This document shows, piece by piece, positions 25,068 through 32,404 of a stretch of DNA of 64,000 nt (positions within the stretch are counted from its first letter, which is position 1; each line of letters begins with the position of its first letter). The notes under the pieces were generated by a model. It searched no databases and was not told the origin of the DNA. It was given only the letters and a program-made list of their open reading frames with translations. The position numbers and the translations under genes are program-made. The DNA is from Plantactinospora sp039889035 (GTDB taxonomy: Bacteria; Actinomycetota; Actinomycetes; Mycobacteriales; Micromonosporaceae), in NCBI GenBank assembly GCA_039889035.1, contig JBDQQY010000003.1:186001-250000 (forward strand), written 5' to 3'.

Positions 25068-27159
25068 CCATGCCGCGCAGTTCCTTCTTCAGCTCGGCCA
25101 CCTCGTCGCGGATCCGGGCGGCCAGCTCGAACTGGAGTTCCCGGGCCGCGGCGAGCATCTGGTCGTTGAGCTCCTGGATGAGCTGGGCCAGCTCGGCCCG
25201 GGCCATCCCCTCCCGGGCCGGCGCGGCACCGACCCGGCCGCGGCTGCGGGTCTCCGGCGTCGGCGCCTTGCCCCGCGACATCTGCCGTACCGCGCCGCCG
25301 ACCCGGGTGGTGGCGCCCTCGGTGTCCTCGGCCTCCCGGTAGATGTCGTCCAAGATGTCGTGGATCTTCTTGCGCAGCGGCTCCGGGCTGATCCCGTTCG
25401 CCTCGTTGTGCGCGACCTGCTTGGCCCGGCGCCGGTTGGTCTCCTCGATCGCCTCGGCCATCGAGGGGGTCATCTTGTCCGCGTACATGTGCACCTGACC
25501 GGAGACGTTCCGGGCGGCCCGGCCGATGGTCTGGATCAGCGACCGGCCGCTGCGCAGGAAGCCCTCCTTGTCGGCGTCGAGGATCGCCACCAGCGACACC
25601 TCGGGCAGGTCCAACCCCTCCCGGAGCAGGTTGATCCCGACCAGTACGTCGTAGTCGCCCTTGCGCAGCTCCCGCAGCAGCTCCACCCGGCGCAGCGTGT
25701 CGACCTCGGAGTGCAGGTAGCGGACCCGGATGCCGTGCTCCAGCAGGTAGTCGGAGAGGTCCTCGGCCATCTTCTTGGTCAGCGTGGTGACCAGGACCCG
25801 CTCGTCCCGCTCGGTGCGCAGCTTGATCTCGTGCATCAGGTCGTCGATCTGCCCCTTTGTGGGCTTGACCACCACCTCGGGGTCGACCAGCCCGGTCGGC
25901 CGGATCACCTGCTCGACCACCTCGCCCTGGGCCCGCTCCAGCTCCCACGGACCGGGCGTGGCGGAGAGGAAGACCATCTGGCCGACCCGGTCCAGGAACT
26001 CGTCGAAGCGCAGCGGCCGGTTGTCGGCGGCGCTGGGCAGCCGGAAGCCGTGGTCGATCAGCATCCGCTTGCGAGAGGCGTCGCCCTCGTACATCCCGCC
26101 GATCTGCGGGATGGTGACGTGCGACTCGTCGATGACGGTCAGGTAGTCGTCGGGGAAGTAGTCCAGCAGACAGTGCGGCGCGCTGCCCGGCGACCGGCCG
26201 TCGATGTGCATCGAGTAGTTCTCGATGCCGGAGCAGAAGCCGACCTGGCGCATCATCTCCACGTCGTAGCTGGTGCGCATCCGCAGCCGCTGCGCCTCCA
26301 GCAGCTTGCCCTGCCGCTCCAGCTCGGCCAGCCGCTCGGCCAGCTCGGCCTCGATGCCGGCGAGCGCCCGCTCCATCCGCTCCGGGCCGGCGGTGTAGTG
26401 GGTGGCCGGGAAGATCAGCAGGTGGTCGACCTCCCGGACCACCTCGCCGGTCAGCGGGTGCAGGTAGTAGAGCTTCTCCACCTCGTCGCCGAAGAACTCG
26501 ATCCGGAGCGCCAGCTCCTCGTACGCCGGAATGATCTCCAGCGTGTCGCCCCGGACCCGGAAGGTGCCCCGGTTGAAGGCCATGTCGTTGCGGGTGTATT
26601 GCACGTCGACCAGCCGGCGGAGCAGCTTGTCCCGCTCGATCTCCTGGCCGACCTGGATCCGCACCGAGCGGTCCAGGTATTCCTGCGGGGTGCCCAGGCC
26701 GTAGATCGCCGACACGGTGGCGACCACCACCACGTCCCGGCGGGTCAGCAGGGACATCGTGGTCGCGTGCCGCAGCCGCTCGACCTCCTCGTTGATCGAG
26801 GAGTCCTTCTCGATGTAGGTGTCGGTCTGCGGGATGTAGGCCTCGGGCTGGTAGTAGTCGTAGTACGAGACGAAGTACTCGACGGCGTTGTTCGGCAGCA
26901 GCTCGCTGAACTCCTTGGCGAGCTGGGCACAGAGGGTCTTGTTGGGTGCCAGCACCAGGGTGGGACGCTGCAACCGCTCGATCAGCCAGGCGGCGGTCGC
27001 ACTCTTGCCGGTGCCGGTCGCGCCGAGCAGCACGGTGTGCCGCTCGCCCCGACGCACCCTGCGCTCCAGGTCGTCGATGGCGGTCGGCTGGTCACCCGAG
27101 GGCTGAAACTCGGAGATCACCTGGAAGCGGCCGTCGAGCCGCGGAATGTCGAGCGCCAT
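25048..27159 (-). CDS. uvrB: Excinuclease ABC subunit UvrB
   Basis: A 703-residue nucleotide-excision-repair helicase. Walker A is GATGTGKSATAAW, the beta-hairpin is seen in YYDYYQPEAYIPQTDTYIEK, DEAD-box is DESH, and motifs V/VI appear as LLREGLDLPEVSLVAILDADKEGF and IQTIGRAARN. The C-terminal UVR motif (QELNDQMLAAARELQFELAA) for UvrC binding is present. The ATG at 27157-27159 gives MALDIPRLDGRF, the family start; the open frame upstream is not protein-like. Full length, single gene, no operon partner. Confidence 0.95.
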   Translation of the reverse strand: MALDIPRLDGRFQVISEFQPSGDQPTAIDDLERRVRRGERHTVLLGATGTGKSATAAWLIERLQRPTLVLAPNKTLCAQLAKEFSELLPNNAVEYFVSYYDYYQPEAYIPQTDTYIEKDSSINEEVERLRHATTMSLLTRRDVVVVATVSAIYGLGTPQEYLDRSVRIQVGQEIERDKLLRRLVDVQYTRNDMAFNRGTFRVRGDTLEIIPAYEELALRIEFFGDEVEKLYYLHPLTGEVVREVDHLLIFPATHYTAGPERMERALAGIEAELAERLAELERQGKLLEAQRLRMRTSYDVEMMRQVGFCSGIENYSMHIDGRSPGSAPHCLLDYFPDDYLTVIDESHVTIPQIGGMYEGDASRKRMLIDHGFRLPSAADNRPLRFDEFLDRVGQMVFLSATPGPWELERAQGEVVEQVIRPTGLVDPEVVVKPTKGQIDDLMHEIKLRTERDERVLVTTLTKKMAEDLSDYLLEHGIRVRYLHSEVDTLRRVELLRELRKGDYDVLVGINLLREGLDLPEVSLVAILDADKEGFLRSGRSLIQTIGRAARNVSGQVHMYADKMTPSMAEAIEETNRRRAKQVAHNEANGISPEPLRKKIHDILDDIYREAEDTEGATTRVGGAVRQMSRGKAPTPETRSRGRVGAAPAREGMARAELAQLIQELNDQMLAAARELQFELAARIRDEVAELKKELRGMDAAGVN

Positions 27160-27486
27160 GACCTCAACCGTACGCCGACGGTGTGACAAGCCGCCGGGCC
27201 ACGGTGGGTACACGATCGGCTTCGATATCGTCATTGTGTGTGAAAGATCACCGCGCTACCGTTCTAGGGTAGGCCGCTCGCGGCGGCCGCCCGGGTCTGC
27301 GACACCAGCCGCCACACCGGCTGGGTCGCATCCGGCGCAGGGGTTGCAGCCCCGGCTCAGGCCGGCGAGCGCACCGACGCGGTCGCGCGAGAGCGCAGAC
27401 CGGCCGCCGCGAGCGCCCTTTACGTCCCTCCCCGGCGGTCGCGCGACCTCCGCGAGGACGCGGCTATCCGCCGGCTCCGCTGCCTC
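27160..27486. other. Intergenic region between uvrB and coaE
   Basis: 327 bp containing the uvrB promoter region. The part next to uvrB (27225-27270) is noticeably richer in A and T. No actinobacterial LexA box of the GAAC-N4-GTTC type is seen, so SOS control of uvrB is not supported here. The half next to coaE shows no feature I recognise. Confidence 0.4.
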
Positions 27487-28689
27487 TCACGAGCCCTCCT
27501 CCGGCGGCGCCGGCCGCCAGCCACCGGCCGCCGCCCACTCCTCGGCATACCGGTGTTCCAGGTCGAACCACGGCTCTTTCGCCTCGGCGTAGGCGTCGAG
27601 ATCCGGGCCGGCCGCCGCGAGCCGCCGCTTCACGGCCAGATAGTCGGCCCGGCGCTCCCGGTCGGCCCGCAGGTGGTCGCGCATCAGCAGGGCGAACCGC
27701 CAGCCGGGCGAGTCGATCTCCCGGACGTGCAGGTTGACCAGCCGACCCGGGTCCGCGCCGCCGTGCAGCCGCTTCTCCCACCGGGAGGTGTCGCCCGGCC
27801 GGCGCGGGTTGTCCCACCACTGCCCGGGACAGCGCGGGAAGCCGGCCTCGGCCAGCCGGTCGGCCAGCGCGTCGGCCTCGGCGAGCGAGGCGACGCCCAA
27901 CTGGATGTCGACGACGTCCTTGGCCGCCAGCCCGGGCACCGAGGTCGAGCCGATGTGGTCGACACGTACCTCGGCCGGGGCGGCGGCGTGCCGGATCCGG
28001 GCGGCGAGCCGCCGGTACTGGGCCGGCCAGCTCGGGTCGGGCTCCACCAGCCGCGCCTCGGTCGCCCGTACCGGCCGGCGCTGCCGGAGGTTGCGTTCGT
28101 ACGGCGTCAGCCGGTCCCGCCACAACACGTCCACCCCGGCATGCAGCTCGGCCAGCCCACCGTCGTTGTCCAGCAGTACGTCGGCGGCGACCGCCCGCCG
28201 CTCGTCGCCGGCCTGGGCCCGGATCCGCTGCGCCGCCTGCTCGGCGGTCATGCCCCGATCCCGGACCAGCCGCTCGACCCGGGTCGACTCGGCGGCCCGC
28301 ACCACCAGCACCAGGTGGTACGTCGGGGCGAGCCCCACCTCGACCAGCAGCGGTACGTCGTTGACCACGATGGCGTCCGGAGCCGCACCGTGGATCAGTT
28401 CGGCGCTGCGTCGGCGTACCCGGGGATGGATGATCGCCTCCAGCCTGGCCCGCGCCGACGGGTCGGCGAAGACGATCTCGCCGAGCGCCGACCGGTCCAG
28501 GCTGCCGTCCGCCGCGCACACCCGGGCGCCGAACGCGGCCACCACCTCCCGCAGCCCGTCGGTACCGGGCGCCACCACCTCGCGGGCGATCCGGTCGGAA
28601 TCGACCACCACCGCACCGAGGTCGGCCAGCCGGGCCGCGACGACGCTCTTTCCCGATCCGATCCCACCGGTGAGTCCGACCTTCAGCAC
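27487..28689 (-). CDS. coaE: Dephospho-CoA kinase fused to a GrpB/UPF0157 domain
   Basis: A 400-residue two-domain protein. Residues 1-200 are CoaE, the last enzyme of coenzyme A synthesis: P-loop GGIGSGKS (8-15), DSDRIAREVV, and the lid segment DRGMTAEQAAQRIRAQ. Residues about 210-395 are a GrpB-type nucleotidyltransferase-fold domain (VDHIGSTSVPGLAAKDVVDI and NLHVREIDSPGWRF). This fusion is normal in actinobacteria, as in Mycobacterium. The GTG at 28687-28689 (MLKVGLTGG) is preferred over an in-frame TTG at 28701. Function of the GrpB half is not settled. Confidence 0.9.
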   Translation of the reverse strand: MLKVGLTGGIGSGKSVVAARLADLGAVVVDSDRIAREVVAPGTDGLREVVAAFGARVCAADGSLDRSALGEIVFADPSARARLEAIIHPRVRRRSAELIHGAAPDAIVVNDVPLLVEVGLAPTYHLVLVVRAAESTRVERLVRDRGMTAEQAAQRIRAQAGDERRAVAADVLLDNDGGLAELHAGVDVLWRDRLTPYERNLRQRRPVRATEARLVEPDPSWPAQYRRLAARIRHAAAPAEVRVDHIGSTSVPGLAAKDVVDIQLGVASLAEADALADRLAEAGFPRCPGQWWDNPRRPGDTSRWEKRLHGGADPGRLVNLHVREIDSPGWRFALLMRDHLRADRERRADYLAVKRRLAAAGPDLDAYAEAKEPWFDLEHRYAEEWAAAGGWRPAPPEEGS

Positions 28690-28798
28690 CGGTCCAGTCA
28701 ACCCGATCGGCGGCCCCCCGCCAAGATCTTCGGATTCCGCGACCCGTTCCGGGCACCCGCCACCGGCGAGCCGGCCGGGAAACGAGCCGGCCGGGAGA

Positions 28799-28861
28799 CC
28801 GGCCCGGGAAAGGGGAAGGCCCGCTTCCCGGGCCGGTCGAGCCGGTCCTGGAAGCGGGCCT
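28799..28861. terminator. Overlapping hairpins downstream of rpsA
   Basis: Two perfect 12-bp stems share four bases. One is AGGCCCGCTTCC (28817-28828) with GGAAGCGGGCCT (28850-28861); the other is CCGGCCCGGGAA (28799-28810) with TTCCCGGGCCGG (28825-28836). They cannot both form fully. rpsA ends at 28885, so transcription from rpsA meets the first stem 24 nt past the stop. The arrangement is a strong terminator with a mutually exclusive alternative. No T-run is present. Confidence 0.7.
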
Positions 28862-28884
28862 CCGCCGCGTGTACTACGCGTCGA

Positions 28885-30393
28885 CTACTTACCGCCGGCG
28901 AGCTTCTCCCGCAGTGCGGCGAGAGCCTCGTCGGTGGCCAGCGTGCCGGCCGGCTCCTCCGCCTGGCGGGCCGGAGCGGTGCTGGTGGACGAGGTGCCGC
29001 CACCGCCACCACCGCCGGTGCCACCGGTCGCGGCGGCCGGGTTGGCCGCAGCCTCGGCGTCGGCCGCCCGGGAGTTCTGCACCTGCTTGGTGTGCGCCTC
29101 CCAGCGGTTGCGGGCCTCGGCGTACTGCTGCTCCCACGCCTCCCGCTGCTTGTCGAAGCCCTCGAGCCACTCCCCGGTCTCCGGGTCGAAGCCCTCCGGG
29201 TAGATGTAGTTGCCCTCGTTGTCGTAGGTCGCGGTCATGCCGTAGAGGGTCGGGTCGAAGTGCTCCTCGCCCTCGACGAAGCCCTCGTTGGCCTGCTTGA
29301 GCGAGAGCGAGATCCGCCGCCGCTCCAGGTCGATGTCGATGACCTTGACCATGACGTCCGAGCCGACCTGGACGACCTGCTCCGGGATCTCCACGTGGCG
29401 CTCGGCCAGCTCGGAGATGTGCACCAGGCCCTCGATGCCGTCGTCCACCCGGACGAACGCACCGAACGGCACCAGCTTGGTGACCTTACCCGGCACGATC
29501 TGCTGGATCGCGTGGGTACGGGCGAACTGGCGCCACGGGTCCTCCTGGGTCGCCTTCAGCGACAGCGAGACCCGCTCGCGGTCGAGGTCGACGTCCAGCA
29601 CCTCGACCTCGACCTCCTGGCCGACCTCGACGACCTCGGACGGGTGGTCGATGTGCTTCCAGGAGAGCTCGGAGACGTGCACCAGACCGTCCACGCCGCC
29701 AAGGTCGACGAACGCGCCGAAGTTGACGATCGAGGAGACGACGCCCTTGCGGACCTGGCCCTTCTGCAGCTTGTTGAGGAACTCGGTGCGCACCTCGGAC
29801 TGGGTCTGCTCCAGCCAGGCCCGGCGGGACAGCACCACGTTGTTGCGGTTCTTGTCCAGCTCGATGATCTTGGCTTCGAGCTCCCGGCCGACGTACGGCT
29901 GGAGGTCCCGCACCCGACGCATCTCGACCAGGGAGGCGGGCAGGAAGCCACGCAGCCCGATGTCCAGGATGAGGCCGCCCTTGACCACCTCGATGACGGA
30001 GCCGCGGACGACACCGTCCTCGTCCTTGATCTTCTCGATCGTGCCCCAGGCGCGCTCGTACTGGGCCCGCTTCTTCGAGAGGATCAGCCGCCCCTCCTTG
30101 TCCTCCTTCTGGAGGACGAGGGCCTCGATGTGGTCACCGACCGACACCACCTCGGCGGGGTCGACGTCGTGCTTGATCGACAACTCGCGCGAGGGGATGA
30201 CGCCCTCGGTCTTGTAGCCGATGTCGAGCAGGACCTCGTCCCGATCGACCTTGACGACGGTGCCTTCGACAATGTCGCCGTCGTTGAAGTACTTGATGGT
30301 CTCGTCGATCGCGGCGAGGAAAGCTTCCTCGGAACCGAGGTCGTCGACGGTGACCTTGGTGGCGCTCGAGGGGGCCTCGATGCTGCTCGTCAT
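28885..30393 (-). CDS. rpsA: 30S ribosomal protein S1
   Basis: A 502-residue RNA-binding ribosomal protein with four S1 domains, seen at about 38-105 (GDIVEGTVVKVDRDEVLLDI), 122-187 (GSVIEVVKGGLILDIGLRGF), 207-277 (GQVRKGVVSSIVNFGAFVDL) and 293-363 (PGKVTKLVPFGAFVRVDDGI). The first two are the less canonical ribosome-binding ones. The actinobacterial C-terminal tail is long, acidic, and ends in Gly/Thr/Ala-rich sequence. It lies between polA and coaE, the order also known from Mycobacterium. Essential for translation initiation on structured mRNA. Confidence 0.97.
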   Translation of the reverse strand: MTSSIEAPSSATKVTVDDLGSEEAFLAAIDETIKYFNDGDIVEGTVVKVDRDEVLLDIGYKTEGVIPSRELSIKHDVDPAEVVSVGDHIEALVLQKEDKEGRLILSKKRAQYERAWGTIEKIKDEDGVVRGSVIEVVKGGLILDIGLRGFLPASLVEMRRVRDLQPYVGRELEAKIIELDKNRNNVVLSRRAWLEQTQSEVRTEFLNKLQKGQVRKGVVSSIVNFGAFVDLGGVDGLVHVSELSWKHIDHPSEVVEVGQEVEVEVLDVDLDRERVSLSLKATQEDPWRQFARTHAIQQIVPGKVTKLVPFGAFVRVDDGIEGLVHISELAERHVEIPEQVVQVGSDVMVKVIDIDLERRRISLSLKQANEGFVEGEEHFDPTLYGMTATYDNEGNYIYPEGFDPETGEWLEGFDKQREAWEQQYAEARNRWEAHTKQVQNSRAADAEAAANPAAATGGTGGGGGGGTSSTSTAPARQAEEPAGTLATDEALAALREKLAGGK

Positions 30394-30799
30394 GTGGGCG
30401 GTTGCTCCGGTCGGATGGATGTCACAGCAGGTTTGTGTCGCGGTGACCCTTTACGCCTGCGGATCCGTCGTCAGGTGCACCGGGCGATCGCTGCTCCGAC
30501 CGCGGGGATTATCCGACGACCGCGGACCTGCTCCCTGCCGAGGCACACGATCCGCGAGCGCATCGAACAGCTTACCGTGCGCATTACCACAGCATGCAAG
30601 CCCTCCCCGCACGTGATGAGATCCGCTGTCCACTGCTCGGGAAGAGGTCGCCAAGGCGCCGTGATCCGCGCCCGGAGAGCACCTTACCCCGCACCGGTAC
30701 CGGCAAACGGCAACCGAACCGCGCCGAAACGGTCGGTGGCGCCGGCGTGGCCCGGACCCGACCGGCGCCCGCGCCACCCCCGGGCACTAGCGTGGCGGG
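30394..30799. promoter_or_regulatory. rpsA promoter/leader region, divergent from methyltransferase
   Basis: 406 bp without a gene. On the minus strand TTGCAT (30594-30599) and TAAGCT (30569-30574) form a weak promoter candidate with a 19-bp spacer, which would leave a leader of about 170 nt before the rpsA start. Long leaders are common for ribosomal protein S1 genes and may carry autoregulation, but no clear conserved hairpin is recognised. The plus side, upstream of 30800, shows no clear promoter. Confidence 0.35.
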
Positions 30800-31648
30800 A
30801 TGTCCGAGAACACCCTGGCCGAGCTGCCCGAGGACGACCTGCCCGGAGTGCTCCGGCGCCCGGTCAGCGACGGCGAGAGCCGGCGGGCCAACCGCCGCTG
30901 GTGGGACGCGGACGCCGACGACTACCAGGCGGAACACGGGGCGTTCCTGGGCCAGGTGGACTTCGTCTGGTGCCCGGAGGGGCTGCGCGAGGCCGATGTC
31001 CGGTTGCTCGGCGAGCTGGCCGACCGGCGGGTGCTCGAACTCGGCTGCGGCGCGGCCTCGGCGGCCCGCTGGCTGGCCGGCGAGGGCGCCCGCCCGGTCG
31101 GGCTGGACCTCTCCACCGGCATGTTGCGGCACGCCGCGCTCGGGGCCACCGCCTCCGGGGTACGCGTGCCGCTGGTCCAGGCCGACGCCCTCGCGCTGCC
31201 GTTCCGGGCGGCCAGCTTCGACATCGTCTGTACCGCGTTCGGCGCGATCCCGTTCGTGGCCGACTCGGCGGCGACGCTGCGCGAGGTGTACCGGGTGCTC
31301 CGGCCCGGCGGCCGGTGGGTGTTCTCGGTCACCCACCCGATGCGGTGGATCTTCCTCGACGACCCGGGCGAGGGCGGGCTGGTCGCCACGCACTCCTACT
31401 TCGACCGCCGCCCCTACGTCGAGCAGGACGCCACCGGCACCCCGACCTACGTCGAACAGCACCGCACCCTCGGCGACCGGGTACGTGAGATCGTCGGCGC
31501 CGGCTTCGTACTGCGCGACGTGGTGGAGCCGGAGTGGCCGGCCGGCCACGAGCAGATCTGGGGACAGTGGAGCCCGCTGCGCGGCCGGCTCTTCCCCGGC
31601 ACCGCGATCTTCGTCTGCGACAAACCGGCTACCGGCGGGAAGACCTGA
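30800..31648 (+). CDS. Class I SAM-dependent methyltransferase
   Basis: A 282-residue cytosolic methyltransferase. Motif I is VLELGCGAASAARWL, with VGLDLSTGML, LVQADALALPF and the post-I motifs FDIVCTAFGAIPF and REVYRVLRPGGRWVF all in order, which is the Methyltransf_11 pattern. The N-terminal segment RRANRRWWDADADDYQ is typical of a family of actinobacterial methyltransferases placed next to rpsA and polA. The substrate is unknown. It is divergent from rpsA and leads into the small DUF2945/DUF3140 genes, from which it is separated by 94 bp. Confidence 0.85.
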   Translation: MSENTLAELPEDDLPGVLRRPVSDGESRRANRRWWDADADDYQAEHGAFLGQVDFVWCPEGLREADVRLLGELADRRVLELGCGAASAARWLAGEGARPVGLDLSTGMLRHAALGATASGVRVPLVQADALALPFRAASFDIVCTAFGAIPFVADSAATLREVYRVLRPGGRWVFSVTHPMRWIFLDDPGEGGLVATHSYFDRRPYVEQDATGTPTYVEQHRTLGDRVREIVGAGFVLRDVVEPEWPAGHEQIWGQWSPLRGRLFPGTAIFVCDKPATGGKT

Positions 31649-31742
31649 TCACGCTGCCGATCGGCGACATCACCCCGTAAGTCCCTTTCCCGCTCCCGGC
31701 GGCGCACCGGTTACCGCTCCGAGCCGCCGGGTAGACCCCGGT

Positions 31743-31955
31743 ATGCCGGAGCGAAGGAAGCTGCACAAGGGCGACCGGGTGAGTTGGCGCAGCCACGGCT
31801 CCAGTGCGCACGGCACCGTCCAGGAGGAGATCACCGAACGGACGTACGCCGGGAAGCGCACCGTCGCCGCGTCGAAGGAGAATCCGCAGTACCGGGTCCG
31901 CACCGACGAGGGGCGGGACGCGGTGCACAAGCCGGAGGCGTTGTTCGATGAGTAG
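31743..31955 (+). CDS. DUF2945 (hypervirulence-associated TUDOR-like) protein
   Basis: A 70-residue beta-rich protein, MPERRKLHKGDRVSWRSHGS, then GTVQEEITERTYAGK and NPQYRVRTDEG. The KGDRVxWxSHG start and the HKPEALF end are the DUF2945 pattern, a small SH3/Tudor-like barrel. Homologues occur in bacteria and fungi; function is not known. The stop lies inside the start region of the next gene (ATGAGTAG shared, 8 bases), so the pair is coupled. Confidence 0.75.
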   Translation: MPERRKLHKGDRVSWRSHGSSAHGTVQEEITERTYAGKRTVAASKENPQYRVRTDEGRDAVHKPEALFDE

Positions 31956-32385
31956 TCGGGACGACGACGGCCGAGACACCGTCCGGGAGTTCCGGGAGGC
32001 GGTGAACATGAACCCGGGTGAGTTGGGCAGGTGGTTGGCCACCGACGACTCGAAGGCGGTGGGTTGGCGCCGGGGCGGCAGGGGCGGTGGCGAGTCGGTC
32101 GGGCACGAGTCCGGCCGGCGGATCGTCGACCTGCTGCGCAAGCGGGCGAACCAGTTCACCGACCGCGACTTCGCGCACATGCGCAAGGTCGTCGGGTACG
32201 TCCGGCGGCACATGGCCCAGCGCCCGGCCGGCGACGTACGCGACACCAGGTGGCGCTACTCGCTGATGAACTGGGGCCACGACCCGCTCAAGGCGCCGCT
32301 GCCGGCGGTCGGCGGACCGTCCCGGAAGGCGCTGCAACGACACCGGGAGACGGAACGCTCCTCGGACCGGAACCGGCGCCACTGA
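31948..32385 (+). CDS. DUF3140 domain protein
   Basis: A 145-residue basic protein. The pattern REFREAVNMNPGELGRWLAT, then SVGHESGRRIVDLL, RANQFTDRDFAHMRKVVGYV and DTRWRYSLMNWGHDPLK is DUF3140, a small helical family that is often encoded with DUF2945. The charged helices and basic tail (RKALQRHRETERSSDR) would suit nucleic-acid binding, which is only an inference. The gene overlaps the DUF2945 gene by eight bases and converges on polA with a 19-bp gap. Confidence 0.75.
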   Translation: MSSRDDDGRDTVREFREAVNMNPGELGRWLATDDSKAVGWRRGGRGGGESVGHESGRRIVDLLRKRANQFTDRDFAHMRKVVGYVRRHMAQRPAGDVRDTRWRYSLMNWGHDPLKAPLPAVGGPSRKALQRHRETERSSDRNRRH

Positions 32386-32404
32386 CGCCGGCCGGCCGAC
32401 GCGG

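Noticed and set aside
27160..27300. SOS (LexA) box upstream of uvrB
   Set aside because: No GAAC-N4-GTTC-like palindrome present.
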